Below, one piece after another: positions 57,111 to 64,000 of a stretch of 64,000 bases of DNA. Within the stretch, counting starts at the first letter, position 1. Every line of letters begins with the position of its first letter. The notes below the pieces were generated by a model. That model worked only from the letters and a program-made list of their open reading frames with translations. It did not search any database and was not told the origin of the DNA. The stretch covers positions 1 to 64,000 of the forward strand of contig RKQB01000012.1 in NCBI GenBank assembly GCA_003797895.1. Reading direction: 5' to 3'. The translations under genes and the position numbers were made by a program. This stretch comes from Cyclobacteriaceae bacterium YHN15 (GTDB lineage: Bacteria > Bacteroidota > Bacteroidia > Cytophagales > Cyclobacteriaceae).

Positions 57111-57842
57111 TTAAAAATACCGCTGCAATACCACATTCAACTGGAACAAATGGTCATTCCTGTTATTATATCCTCTGTTTCCATCCAAATCATCGGCAAA
57201 TGTCTTCAATAAGGTGGATTCCAAACTGATATTATACAATTCTCCGATCGCATAAGAGGCTCCGGCCCGGAGAGGAACATAAATGGCAAGTGTACTTACC
57301 CTTGAACTTTGGTCGGGACCTTCAGGATTAAAAACCTGCTGGTTTCTGCTCACAAATAAGGTGCCTAAACCCAATCCTCCATACATATTGAACTTGGGAC
57401 GGTTACCTAAATTTTCCTGGGTAAACAACATAAACTGGGGCATGATGTCCAAATACAGCGCACTACCTGTAAAGGAAGCAGCCTGACCTCTTTCTGTGAA
57501 ACCTGCCTTAATTGGATCACTGAAACCATCCCAACTGACCATCCTCTGCCAGCCCGTGGTCATACGAACTGACATAAAGGGCAACATCCCCCTGGTATAA
57601 CCTGCAGTAATATTAGGGCTTACAGGAAACTTCATACTGGGATAATCCCCTCCGTTATCCCCGTAAAACATGGATGGCCCTACACCAAAAAAGGCCATGT
57701 TCCTGCCTTCCATAAGCTGATTTTTGAAATTCTGTGCTTTCAGTTCCTGCCCCTCAAAGAGCAAAGCCAATAAAAGCAAGCTTAATAATAAAACTTTGAT
57801 TGATTTGAACTCTGGCAGGGAAACACTAACAAATAGATTCAT
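57111..57842 (-). CDS. Outer-membrane beta-barrel protein
   Basis: A 243-residue protein with a hydrophobic leader (IKVLLLSLLLLALLFEGQELKAQ) followed by beta-strand-rich sequence: NMAFFGVGPSMFYGDNGG, PNITAGYTRGMLPFMSVRMTTGW, FNMYGGLGLGTLFV and the final FQLNVVLQRYF, whose C-terminal Phe fits insertion by BAM. It resembles small Bacteroidota OmpA-like barrels of about eight strands without an OmpA peptidoglycan domain. Role unknown. It is followed by 870 bases without a gene. Confidence 0.78.
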   Translation of the reverse strand: MNLFVSVSLPEFKSIKVLLLSLLLLALLFEGQELKAQNFKNQLMEGRNMAFFGVGPSMFYGDNGGDYPSMKFPVSPNITAGYTRGMLPFMSVRMTTGWQRMVSWDGFSDPIKAGFTERGQAASFTGSALYLDIMPQFMLFTQENLGNRPKFNMYGGLGLGTLFVSRNQQVFNPEGPDQSSRVSTLAIYVPLRAGASYAIGELYNISLESTLLKTFADDLDGNRGYNNRNDHLFQLNVVLQRYF

Positions 57843-58711
57843 ACGGCCTTTCCATTAAAATAAATACGATGAACAAAAATTACTGAAACAAATTTACATC
57901 TTAAACTCCGGATTACGGAGTTTCAATAGCTGTAAACATACTATAAAAATTATAAAAAGGAGAAGAATTGATGTTAATTTTTAGGATGGATAGAGGGGGA
58001 AAATCAATACATTTAAAAACTACATGAAGTATAAGTTTGGTTCAAAAACACTAAGCGCTTTGTAATCAAATACTAATGATTTTTTAACCTAAAAAAATTT
58101 GATTGCAGGAAATTTCCCTAAGCTTTTTTCATAAAAATTCAAGGTTTAATTTAAAATTTTAAGCAAAACCATTCATTTAAAATTTTATCAAAATTACCAT
58201 AGTTAAATACCCCAAGCATACTATATTTGGAGCAATAGAAATTTTAAGGCCAAATGGAAAAGGAAAATACGGGCTGGGTTTTTTAAAGGTTTTTGGCCTA
58301 AAAATTGGAGATAGCTCCAGACCCCTAACCACAAACTCTTGTCCATTTGCCTCTTAAGCTAAGTTTTTTGTGTTCCATATTGGAGTGCATGGGACTGAAA
58401 GGGCGAAGCTGTACCGTAAGTGGGTGGTGAGGTTTTTTTTAAGTTGATTAATGTTATGGCTTTTGAATGAAGGGATGTGAGGACGGAGAGACGGAGAGAT
58501 GGAGGGACGGAGAGATGGAGGGACTGAGAGACTGAGAGATGAAGGGACTTAGGGATGAAGAGCTTGTAAGACTGAAAAAAAGGGATGTTTGGACTTTTTG
58601 GGAAAATAAGTTGGAGGATAGCTTGATTTGAGTTTGTGGAATTTGGAATATATTGATTTTTTAAGAACTTAGTAGAACTAATTTTTGCTTAACTTACTTT
58701 TAAAATAAGTT
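57843..58711. other. 869-base intergenic region with polypurine repeats
   Basis: AT-rich and without a convincing gene. A purine-rich array of GACGGAGAGATGGAGGGACGGAGAG-type units lies at about 58471-58580. Confidence 0.6.
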
Positions 58712-59086
58712 ATGGGTAAAATCAGAAGTCATGAAGATTTAGAAGTTTTTCAGTTAGCCTTCAAAACCTCGATGGAAATATTTGAACTTTCAAAGACATT
58801 TCCAGCAGATGAGAAATTTTCTTTGACTGATCAAATTAGAAGAAGCTCAAGGTCTGTTTCTGGAAATATTGCAGAAGGGTTCAGAAAAAGGAGATATCCT
58901 AAATCCTTTGTTGCCAAATTGATTGATGCCGAAGGTGAAGCTGCTGAGACTCAAGTTTGGTTATTGTATGCAGTATCATGTAAGTACATAGATTCGGAAA
59001 CCCGTTTAAGATTAAATAGTATTTATGATATGATTTTAGGGAAATTAGTAAATATGGGAATGAATCCCGAAAAGTGGACCTATTGA
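58712..59086 (+). CDS. Four helix bundle protein (TIGR02436/S23-like)
   Basis: A 124-residue all-helical protein: SHEDLEVFQLAFKTSMEIFELSKTFP, then SLTDQIRRSSRSVSGNIAEGF, and FVAKLIDAEGEAAETQVWLLYAV. These match the four-helix-bundle family first seen in 23S rRNA intervening sequences, but here the gene is not in rRNA. The related Thermus/Bacteroides proteins form pentameric rings; function unknown. It is monocistronic. Confidence 0.9.
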   Translation: MGKIRSHEDLEVFQLAFKTSMEIFELSKTFPADEKFSLTDQIRRSSRSVSGNIAEGFRKRRYPKSFVAKLIDAEGEAAETQVWLLYAVSCKYIDSETRLRLNSIYDMILGKLVNMGMNPEKWTY

Positions 59087-59220
59087 TCAATTCTTTTCCT
59101 TCTCTTTGGATTTTGTAGAAAGCCTTTCTATCACTATCTCACTAAGTCCCTCAGTCCCTCAGTCAAAAATGCTTTCAGACACTATTTATTTATAAAAACT
59201 TTCCCTTTGATTTACAGCCT

Positions 59221-60216
59221 ATGGCTACCATAAACGTTATACTAAGCGGAGGACTCGGCTCCAGGCTTTGGCCGCTTTCGCGGAAAAGCAGACCCAAGCA
59301 ATACCTTCCTATTTTTGAAGGGGAAACCTTGTTCCAGAAGACGGTTATGCGTAACCGCTCCCTTTGTGATCAGGTTCTTATTGTGGGCAACAAGGACAAC
59401 TGCCACCTCTCTGCAAAGGACCTGGAACATTTGGGAATAAAAGATTACAGGGAAATCATTGAAGCCTCCCCAAGGAATACTGCCGCGGCAATTACTTTCG
59501 CTGCCCTTTCCTGCCAACCCGATGATATCCTCTTTGTAACTCCATCGGATCAATTGATCTTGCCTGACGAATCTTATATTTCTGCCTTCAAAAGAGCCAA
59601 AGAACTGGCCGAAGAAGGGTTTATCGTCACCTTCGGCATGCAGCCAACACGACCGGAAACAGGTTATGGCTATATTGAGGCGGAGGGAGAGGATGTAAAG
59701 AGTTTTCACGAAAAACCAGATAAAAAAACCGCCCAGGAATTCTTGAATAAAGGAAATTTTTACTGGAACTCGGGCATGTTCTGTTTCAAGGCAGGGGTCT
59801 TTTTGGATGAACTGGCCCATTTCGAACCCAATGTGTATTTGAAATCCCTACAGGCTTTTAACCAAATGAAAAACAACAGGTTGGATGAGGAACCCTCTTT
59901 GGAAATCCCATCCATCTCCGTGGATTTTGCGGTGATGGAGAGAACAGAGAAAATCAAGGTGGTACCGGCAGAATTTGAATGGTCGGACATGGGTTCCTTC
60001 GAATCCATCTATGATTACCTCAGCAAACAGGGGCACCCCAAGGATGACCTGGGCAATATGGTCATCGGTACCAAATTGCACACCGAATTCACCGGTCTGA
60101 CCAACACCATCCTGATACAGACCGAGGATGCCATCCTTGTCCTCAAAAAAGAAAACGCCCAGGATGTGAAGAAGATCTATGAGCGGCTGGAAAAGGATAA
60201 GCCGGGGTTGGTGTAG
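59221..60216 (+). CDS. manC: Mannose-1-phosphate guanylyltransferase
   Basis: A 331-residue nucleotidyltransferase that makes GDP-mannose from mannose-1-phosphate and GTP. The pyrophosphorylase signature is GGLGSRLWPLSRKSRPKQYL, with ETGYGYIEAEG, FHEKPDKKTAQEFL and FYWNSGMFCFKAG further on. It lacks the C-terminal phosphomannose isomerase domain seen in bifunctional ManC/AlgA. It likely feeds surface polysaccharide synthesis together with the export gene at 63587. Flanked by repeats on both sides. Confidence 0.95.
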   Translation: MATINVILSGGLGSRLWPLSRKSRPKQYLPIFEGETLFQKTVMRNRSLCDQVLIVGNKDNCHLSAKDLEHLGIKDYREIIEASPRNTAAAITFAALSCQPDDILFVTPSDQLILPDESYISAFKRAKELAEEGFIVTFGMQPTRPETGYGYIEAEGEDVKSFHEKPDKKTAQEFLNKGNFYWNSGMFCFKAGVFLDELAHFEPNVYLKSLQAFNQMKNNRLDEEPSLEIPSISVDFAVMERTEKIKVVPAEFEWSDMGSFESIYDYLSKQGHPKDDLGNMVIGTKLHTEFTGLTNTILIQTEDAILVLKKENAQDVKKIYERLEKDKPGLV

Positions 60217-60330
60217 AGTGGAGAGTGGAGAGTGAGGAGTGATGAGTGTAGAATGTAAAGTGAGGAGTGAGGAGTGGAAAGTTAGGAGTGATGAGTGGAA
60301 AGTGAGGAGTGAGAGACTAAGGGACTGGGA
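60217..60330. repeat. Polypurine GAGTGGAGAGTGAGG repeat
   Basis: Starts right after the manC stop codon and consists of degenerate GAGTGAGGAGTGATGAG units, ending in GAGAGACTAAGGGACTGGG. Confidence 0.8.
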
Positions 60331-60345
60331 GATGAAGAGCCCGTC

Positions 60346-60441
60346 TACGTCATTGCGAGGCGCTACTTTGAAAGTAAATAGAAAAGAATAATCCATGGTT
60401 TTAGATATTCATAGAACGAGAAAGCGCCGTGGCAATCTCAA
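60346..60441 (+). repeat. 96-nt repeat element, copy 6
   Basis: 96 nt, first unit of the 195-bp array. Confidence 0.85.
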
Positions 60442-60540
60442 CCGTTATGCTGCTTCTGGGGAGGCAGGACAGCGAAGCAGTCAGGAGACTGAGGGGGTGG
60501 AGACTAAGAGACTGAGGGACAAAGAGACTGAGAGCAGCTT

Positions 60541-60636
60541 TACGTCATTGCGAGGCGCTACTTTGAAAGTATATGGAAAATAATAATCCATGGTTTTAGA
60601 TATTCATAGAACGAGAAATCGCCGTGGCAATCTCAA
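60541..60636 (+). repeat. 96-nt repeat element, copy 7
   Basis: 96 nt; the 3' end has TCGCCGTGGCAATCTCAA, one base off consensus. Confidence 0.85.
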
Positions 60637-60735
60637 CCGTTATGCTGCTTCTGGGGAGGCAGGACAGCGAAGCAGTCAGGAGACTGAGGGGGTGGAGACT
60701 AAGAGACTGAGGGACAAAGAGACTGAGAGCAGCTC

Positions 60736-60831
60736 TACGTCATTGCGAGGCGCTACTTTGAAAGTGGATAGAAAAGAATAGTTTAAAGTTTTAAGCAAAA
60801 ATTAAACAACACAGCGCCGTGGCAATCTCAA
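60736..60831 (+). repeat. 96-nt repeat element, copy 8
   Basis: 96 nt; the inner part differs from copies 6 and 7 (TTAAGCAAAAATTAAACAAC), but length and ends are kept. Confidence 0.85.
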
Positions 60832-60942
60832 CTGATCAATTGCTTCTGGGGAAGTATAATTAAGAAGCAGTCAGGAGACTGCATTGTAAGGGTCCAAGTC
60901 AGGAGACTTGAACCATCGGTGTCAGAGAAGCAGGACAACGGA

Positions 60943-61006
60943 AACATGGCAACAATGACAACCCTTTACCCAAAAATCTTTAACTTGTAGTGTTTCGATA
61001 CATTTG
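60943..61006 (+). promoter_or_regulatory. Conserved upstream module, copy 1, with a TACATTTG -7 box
   Basis: ACCCTTTACCC and TAACTTG (60981) are spaced as in two other copies at 62243 and 63463. A perfect TAnnTTTG box (TACATTTG, 60999-61006) follows. The antitoxin start is at 61058. Confidence 0.6.
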
Positions 61007-61057
61007 AAACTCATCAAACAAAAGACGCATATTAGAAAAAATTGAACCCCAATCATC

Positions 61058-61279
61058 ATGGCCGTGGAAAACAAAGAGAAAGTACTGAAAGATTTATTGA
61101 AATTGACACCTTTGGAAAAGGCCAATATAATTGATGTGCTTTTGAAAAGCCTTGATGAACCTGATGCCGCCATGGATAAACTATGGGTTGAGGAAGTGGA
61201 AAAACGTATTGACGGTTTTGAAAAGGGGGAGCTTAAAAGTATTTCCATGGATGAGTTTTTTGATAAGAGAAAAGGCTAA
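61058..61279 (+). CDS. Addiction-module antitoxin (TIGR02574-like)
   Basis: A 73-residue antitoxin of the putative addiction module component family: LLKLTPLEKANIIDVLLKSLDEPDAAMD, WVEEVEKRIDGFEKGELKSISMDEFF. Short and charged, usually partnered by a downstream ParE/RelE-like toxin, and indeed the next frame begins one base after its stop codon. Intact. Promoter module upstream at 60943-61006. Confidence 0.88.
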   Translation: MAVENKEKVLKDLLKLTPLEKANIIDVLLKSLDEPDAAMDKLWVEEVEKRIDGFEKGELKSISMDEFFDKRKG

Positions 61280-61576
61280 ATGATGGGAATCCGATTTCTA
61301 AGTCCTGCAAAGGTTGAGTTGGATGAATCATGTGCTTATTACGAATCGTAGCAAACTGGCCTGGGGCAAAAATTTTTGGATGAAGTTTTTTTTACAGTTA
61401 AACGTATCAAAGACAATCCAATGGCATGGACCCAAATTTCCAAGAGATCAAGAAGATGTTTGGTCAATCGTTTTCCTTACGGTCTTATCTACCAAATTAG
61501 AAATGAAGAAATTTTGGTATTGGCTGTCGCCCATTTACATAGAAAGCCGAAGTATTGGAAAGTGAAAAGGAAATAA
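61280..61576 (+). pseudogene. ParE/RelE-family toxin broken by an in-frame TAG
   Basis: Starting at 61280 the frame reads MMGIRFLSPAKVELDESCAYYES, then TAG (61349-61351), then QTGLGQKFLDEVFFTVKRIKDNPMAW and onwards to a stop at 61574. The family usually has Gln or similar after YYE-x (YYExQxxGLGxxF), so a CAG-to-TAG change is the simplest reading. The rest, including CLVNRFPYGLIYQI and VLAVAHLHRKPKYW, is intact with no other frame break, and total length (99 codons) is normal. An alternative start at TTG 61376 would give only the C-terminal part. Toxin probably inactive. Confidence 0.88.
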
Positions 61577-61681
61577 AGAAACAAAACCACTGTTAAAAAT
61601 TTAATAACCACAATAGAGCTTGGACATAATCGCCTGCGATAAGTACGGTAAGGGTAACAGTGACTATACTGCAGTCAGTTC

Positions 61682-61777
61682 TACGTCATTGCGAGGCGCA
61701 AAAGTGAAAGGATGTAGAAATGAAAAATCCAAAGTTTTAAATATCACAAGAACTCTAATGCGCTGTGGCAATCTCAA
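61682..61777 (+). repeat. 96-nt repeat element, copy 9
   Basis: 96 nt; inner part resembles copy 3 (GTGAAAGGATGTAGAAATG). The 3' end GCGCTGTGGCAATCTCAA has one changed base. Confidence 0.85.
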
Positions 61778-61880
61778 CCGATAAGCTGCTTCTGGGGAAG
61801 TAGGACAGGGAGGCAGTCAGAGACTGCAATGAGGGGGTGGAGACTAAGAGACTGAGGGACAAAGAGACTGAGAGCAGCTC

Positions 61881-61976
61881 TACGTCATTGCGAGGCGCAA
61901 CTTTGAAAGTAAATAGAAAAGAATAATCCATGGTTTTGGATATTCATAGAACGAGAAAGCGCCGTGGCAATCCCAA
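61881..61976 (+). repeat. 96-nt repeat element, copy 10
   Basis: 96 nt; inner part resembles copies 6 and 7. It is 199 bases after copy 9. The 3' end is GCGCCGTGGCAATCCCAA. After it (61977-62242) come tail sequence with GCAGTCAGGAGACTGC and GTCCGCCGTGGCGGATC; no gene is seen in 61577-62335. Confidence 0.85.
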
Positions 61977-62242
61977 CCGATCAGCTGCTTCTGGGGAAGT
62001 AGGACAGCGAGGCAGTCAGGAGACTGCAATGAGTGGGTCCAAGCCTGTCCGCCGTGGCGGATCAGAGACTTGAACCATTCTGGATCGGAGACCTGCCCGA
62101 TGCAGGCGAGCTTGAACCAGTCAGAGTTTTCAACTTAAGGATTAAAAATCCTATTTATCACGGATCGGGATTGCAAATCCCGATCAGCAGCTTAAATTCA
62201 CTTGGTCCAGCTTCAGGAGAAGCAGGACAGCGGACAAAGGCT

Positions 62243-62299
62243 AACAACCATTACAACAACTAAAACCCTTTTCCCGAAATTTCTTATCTTGTCATAGTA
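62243..62299 (+). promoter_or_regulatory. Conserved upstream module, copy 2
   Basis: AACAACCATTACAACAACTA, then ACCCTTTTCCC and TATCTTG (62285) at the same spacing as the other copies. The DUF6922 gene starts at 62336. Confidence 0.55.
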
Positions 62300-62335
62300 T
62301 TATGGTTAAAATGTTAATCCCTCTGTAGAACTTGT

Positions 62336-62626
62336 ATGTTAGATAATTTATCAGATAGATTATTTTGGGATGTAGACCCTAAATCTCTGGATTGGGAAAA
62401 GGATATCACCTTGATTATTTCCAGGGTTCTTGAAAGAGGAAGTCTTCAGGAATGGAGGACAATTGAGCAAAAATATGGTTTAAACAAGATTGTTAGTGTG
62501 GCCAAAGAAATAAGATCACTGGATATATTGGCAATTAATTTCCTAGCGCAAATATCTGATACGCCGCTAACTGAATTCCGATGTTCCAATACCAAACAGT
62601 TGAACCAAAAACACTGGACATATTAA
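62336..62626 (+). CDS. DUF6922-type protein, putative antitoxin-side partner
   Basis: A 96-residue protein starting MLDNLSDRLFWDVDPKSLDWE and containing RVLERGSLQEWRTIEQKYGL, typical of the DUF6922 family found next to nucleotidyltransferase-type AbiEii toxins in Bacteroidota. It has no DNA-binding motif that I can point to. Its end overlaps the downstream gene by 46 bases in another frame, suggesting translational coupling. Role as antitoxin is inference from position. Confidence 0.82.
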   Translation: MLDNLSDRLFWDVDPKSLDWEKDITLIISRVLERGSLQEWRTIEQKYGLNKIVSVAKEIRSLDILAINFLAQISDTPLTEFRCSNTKQLNQKHWTY

Positions 62627-63195
62627 GAGCAATTTCCAGTTTGTCGGTATTTTCAGAATATAGACTTGTTGGAGGTACATCTTTAGCTTTGCAATATGGC
62701 CATAGACTTTCAATTGATCTTGATTTTTTCAGTACAGAGATAATTGATTATGAGGAAATTTTCTTGAACATCAAACCCTTAGGTAGAGTAGAAGTTGTTT
62801 CGAGATCGAAATTTATAAACTGTTTTTTTGTCAATGATGTCAAAGTGGATTTCGTATCATTGCCTTATCAATGGATTGATGATCCAATCATGTACGATTC
62901 AATTAGGCTTGCGAGTTTAAAAGATATTGCAGCAATGAAGTTAGCGGCAATTACCAACAGAGGTTCAAAAAAAGATTTCATTGATATTGCTTTGCTTATC
63001 GAGAAATTAGGGCTTGATCAAATGATGGGATGCTATCATGAAAAATACCCTGATGGAATGGAAATGATGGTGCTAAGAAGTTTAGTATATTTTGAGGATG
63101 CAGAGGCTCAGTCAGATCCTGTTATGTTGATTCCTTACAAATGGGAAAGTATAAAAAGGCTAATCCTGGATGAAACCAAAAAATTTTTAAAATAA
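62581..63195 (+). CDS. AbiEii/AbiGii-type nucleotidyltransferase toxin
   Basis: A 204-residue nucleotidyltransferase-fold protein. The family motif is LVGGTSLALQYGHRLSIDLDFFS (GGTS at 31-34; the two Asp of DLD at 46 and 48 are the metal ligands). The C-terminal KDIAAMKLAAITNRGSKKDFIDIALL segment is also typical. It should act as a toxin (tRNA or nucleotide modification) in a type IV/II-like TA or Abi system with the overlapping upstream gene. The frame is intact. Short AAAAGC-TCC-GCTTTT terminator-like hairpin at 63208-63223. Confidence 0.88.
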   Translation: MFQYQTVEPKTLDILRAISSLSVFSEYRLVGGTSLALQYGHRLSIDLDFFSTEIIDYEEIFLNIKPLGRVEVVSRSKFINCFFVNDVKVDFVSLPYQWIDDPIMYDSIRLASLKDIAAMKLAAITNRGSKKDFIDIALLIEKLGLDQMMGCYHEKYPDGMEMMVLRSLVYFEDAEAQSDPVMLIPYKWESIKRLILDETKKFLK

Positions 63196-63462
63196 GGAGA
63201 AGTCTAAAAGCTCCGCTTTTTTCTTTTCAACCACGAATTACACCAATTACACTAATTCTTTTGGTCCTTAAGGTGGTTTAAGGAATTAAGGTCTTTGTTT
63301 ATCAAAGCAGAATGGGATTTTGAACTAGGCGCGTGGCTTTCTGATTTTCACTAATTTCAAGTTGAATTCATATAACTATTATATCTATTAAATGATTTAG
63401 AAAAATTTTGGCCTAATTCAGTGGTTATGAACCATGACACTTGTCCGCCGAGGCGGAACCAC

Positions 63463-63520
63463 GACAACCATTACAACTATTATAACCCTTTTCCCAAAAT
63501 TACCTAACTTGCCACTGTTT
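63463..63520 (+). promoter_or_regulatory. Conserved upstream module, copy 3
   Basis: GACAACCATTACAACTATTA, then ACCCTTTTCCC and TAACTTG (63505). The remainder of 63196-63586 holds a GTCCGCCGAGGCGGA dyad and simple AATTACACC repeats; no gene is seen. Confidence 0.55.
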
Positions 63521-63586
63521 CTCGTTTAATTCAAAATTTCCTAATTCCAAACTTAACACTCAACACTTATCACTCAACACTCTCCA

Positions 63587-64000
63587 ATGCGCATAAAACA
63601 CTTTCGACTTTTAATTTTCCCCTTACTCATTATAATCTTGTACACCACTGGCTGCGTTTCCAACAAACGTATCGTCTATATGCAGGAAATGGAGGCAGAT
63701 CAAAACCCTTTGATCTATGCCTCTGAATTGCTCCCCTATGAAACGGAAGAATACCTGCTCCAGTACAATGACATCGTGGATATCAGCATCAAAACCTCCA
63801 GTAAAGAACTCAATGAGCTTTTTGGTCTATTTCAGGACAATGTGCAGGCCAACATGATGATGCAGGGAGGAAGATCAGGTGGTGATGTGTTCTTTATGAC
63901 CGGATTTACCTTGGACGATAGAGGCATCGTGGAACTCCCCCTTTTGGGTGAAATAAAATTATCCGGATTGACCACGCAAGAAGCCAAGGGGCTGATAGAA
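63587..64000 (+). CDS. Polysaccharide export lipoprotein (Wza-like), N-terminal part
   Basis: An open frame from the ATG at 63587 to the window edge (138 codons). The N-terminus is a lipoprotein signal with lipobox TTGC (MRIKHFRLLIFPLLIIILYTTGCVS). The following YMQEMEADQNPLIY, YLLQYNDIVDISIKTSS and GFTLDDRGIVELPLLGEIKLSG segments fit the Wza/BexD export-porin family, with the PES domain beginning around residue 60. It would form the outer-membrane exit for a capsule or exopolysaccharide. Partial: the SLBB domains lie beyond the window. Confidence 0.88.
   Translation, partial: MRIKHFRLLIFPLLIIILYTTGCVSNKRIVYMQEMEADQNPLIYASELLPYETEEYLLQYNDIVDISIKTSSKELNELFGLFQDNVQANMMMQGGRSGGDVFFMTGFTLDDRGIVELPLLGEIKLSGLTTQEAKGLIE

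Larger units (their letters stand above)
60346..60831 (+). repeat. 195-bp tandem repeat array (three 96-nt elements)
   Basis: TACGTCATTGCGAGGCGC occurs at 60346, 60541 and 60736, exactly 195 bases apart. Units 1 and 2 are nearly identical, including ATGGTTTTAGATATTCATAG and GGGGTGGAGACTAAGAGACT. Confidence 0.92.

Noticed and set aside
61376..61576. Restart of the toxin at TTG 61376 as a separate gene
   Set aside because: It has no start context and simply continues the broken ParE/RelE frame.
55985..61976. Regularly spaced repeats considered as a CRISPR array
   Set aside because: Units are 195-322 bp with conserved spacers, not 20-50-bp repeats with unique spacers.

Overview
The window looks like a chromosomal segment of a Bacteroidota bacterium of the Cytophagales, probably Cyclobacteriaceae-like. 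Reasons: a type IX secretion plug-domain protein, a PUR-alpha-like DUF3276 protein, several Bacteroidota-type -7 boxes (TAnnTTTG) upstream of genes, almost no Shine-Dalgarno sequences, a mitochondrial-type aconitase of about 750 residues, and many lipoproteins, TPR proteins and secreted peptidases. No rRNA, tRNA or CRISPR array was seen. The species call is inference.

Layout. 0-9 kb: the end of an IS3-type element, a sorbosone-dehydrogenase-like lipoprotein, an ABC-F ATPase, the T9SS plug protein, a stand-alone Cas6-family protein, YchF, an AI-2E-type permease, a PUR protein and a ferredoxin. 9-16 kb: acyl-CoA reductase, AtoE-type fatty-acid transporter, aconitase and an OprP-type porin. 15.5-34 kb: a multi-PAS hybrid histidine kinase, TPR lipoprotein, second AI-2E permease, CDF metal transporter, a 28-residue membrane microprotein, secreted M20, M3, CocE and M24 hydrolases, an Lrp/AsnC regulator, a Nudix hydrolase and a MATE pump. 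35-45 kb: a block of ten genes, all on the minus strand (MFS, prfB with its programmed +1 frameshift, a small secreted protein, ilvE, cobalamin adenosyltransferase, ABC ATPase, a 935-residue membrane/TPR protein, gatC, plsC, truncated globin). It is flanked by inverted repeat arms of about 0.9 kb. 46-50.5 kb: NfeD protease, LysM protein, small membrane protein, TIGR02757 protein.

50.5-64 kb is accessory-like and repeat-rich. It holds a REP-associated tyrosine transposase inside a field of GC-rich palindromes, a large BNR-propeller protein, an outer-membrane barrel protein, a four-helix-bundle protein, mannose-1-phosphate guanylyltransferase, an antitoxin next to a toxin broken by an amber codon, an AbiEii-like toxin with a DUF6922 partner, and the start of a polysaccharide export lipoprotein. 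The ManC and export genes suggest the edge of a surface-polysaccharide locus that continues to the right.

The main unexplained structure is a family of repeats. Ten copies of an element are each exactly 96 nt between conserved ends; five of them sit in tandem arrays of 322-bp or 195-bp period or a 199-bp pair (eight copies in arrays overall). There are also three copies of a 71-nt nested hairpin, the RAYT palindromes, polypurine arrays next to genes, and three copies of an upstream module with fixed internal spacing ahead of the antitoxin, the DUF6922 gene and the export gene. All identifications rest on reading the sequence and on family knowledge; no database search was run.
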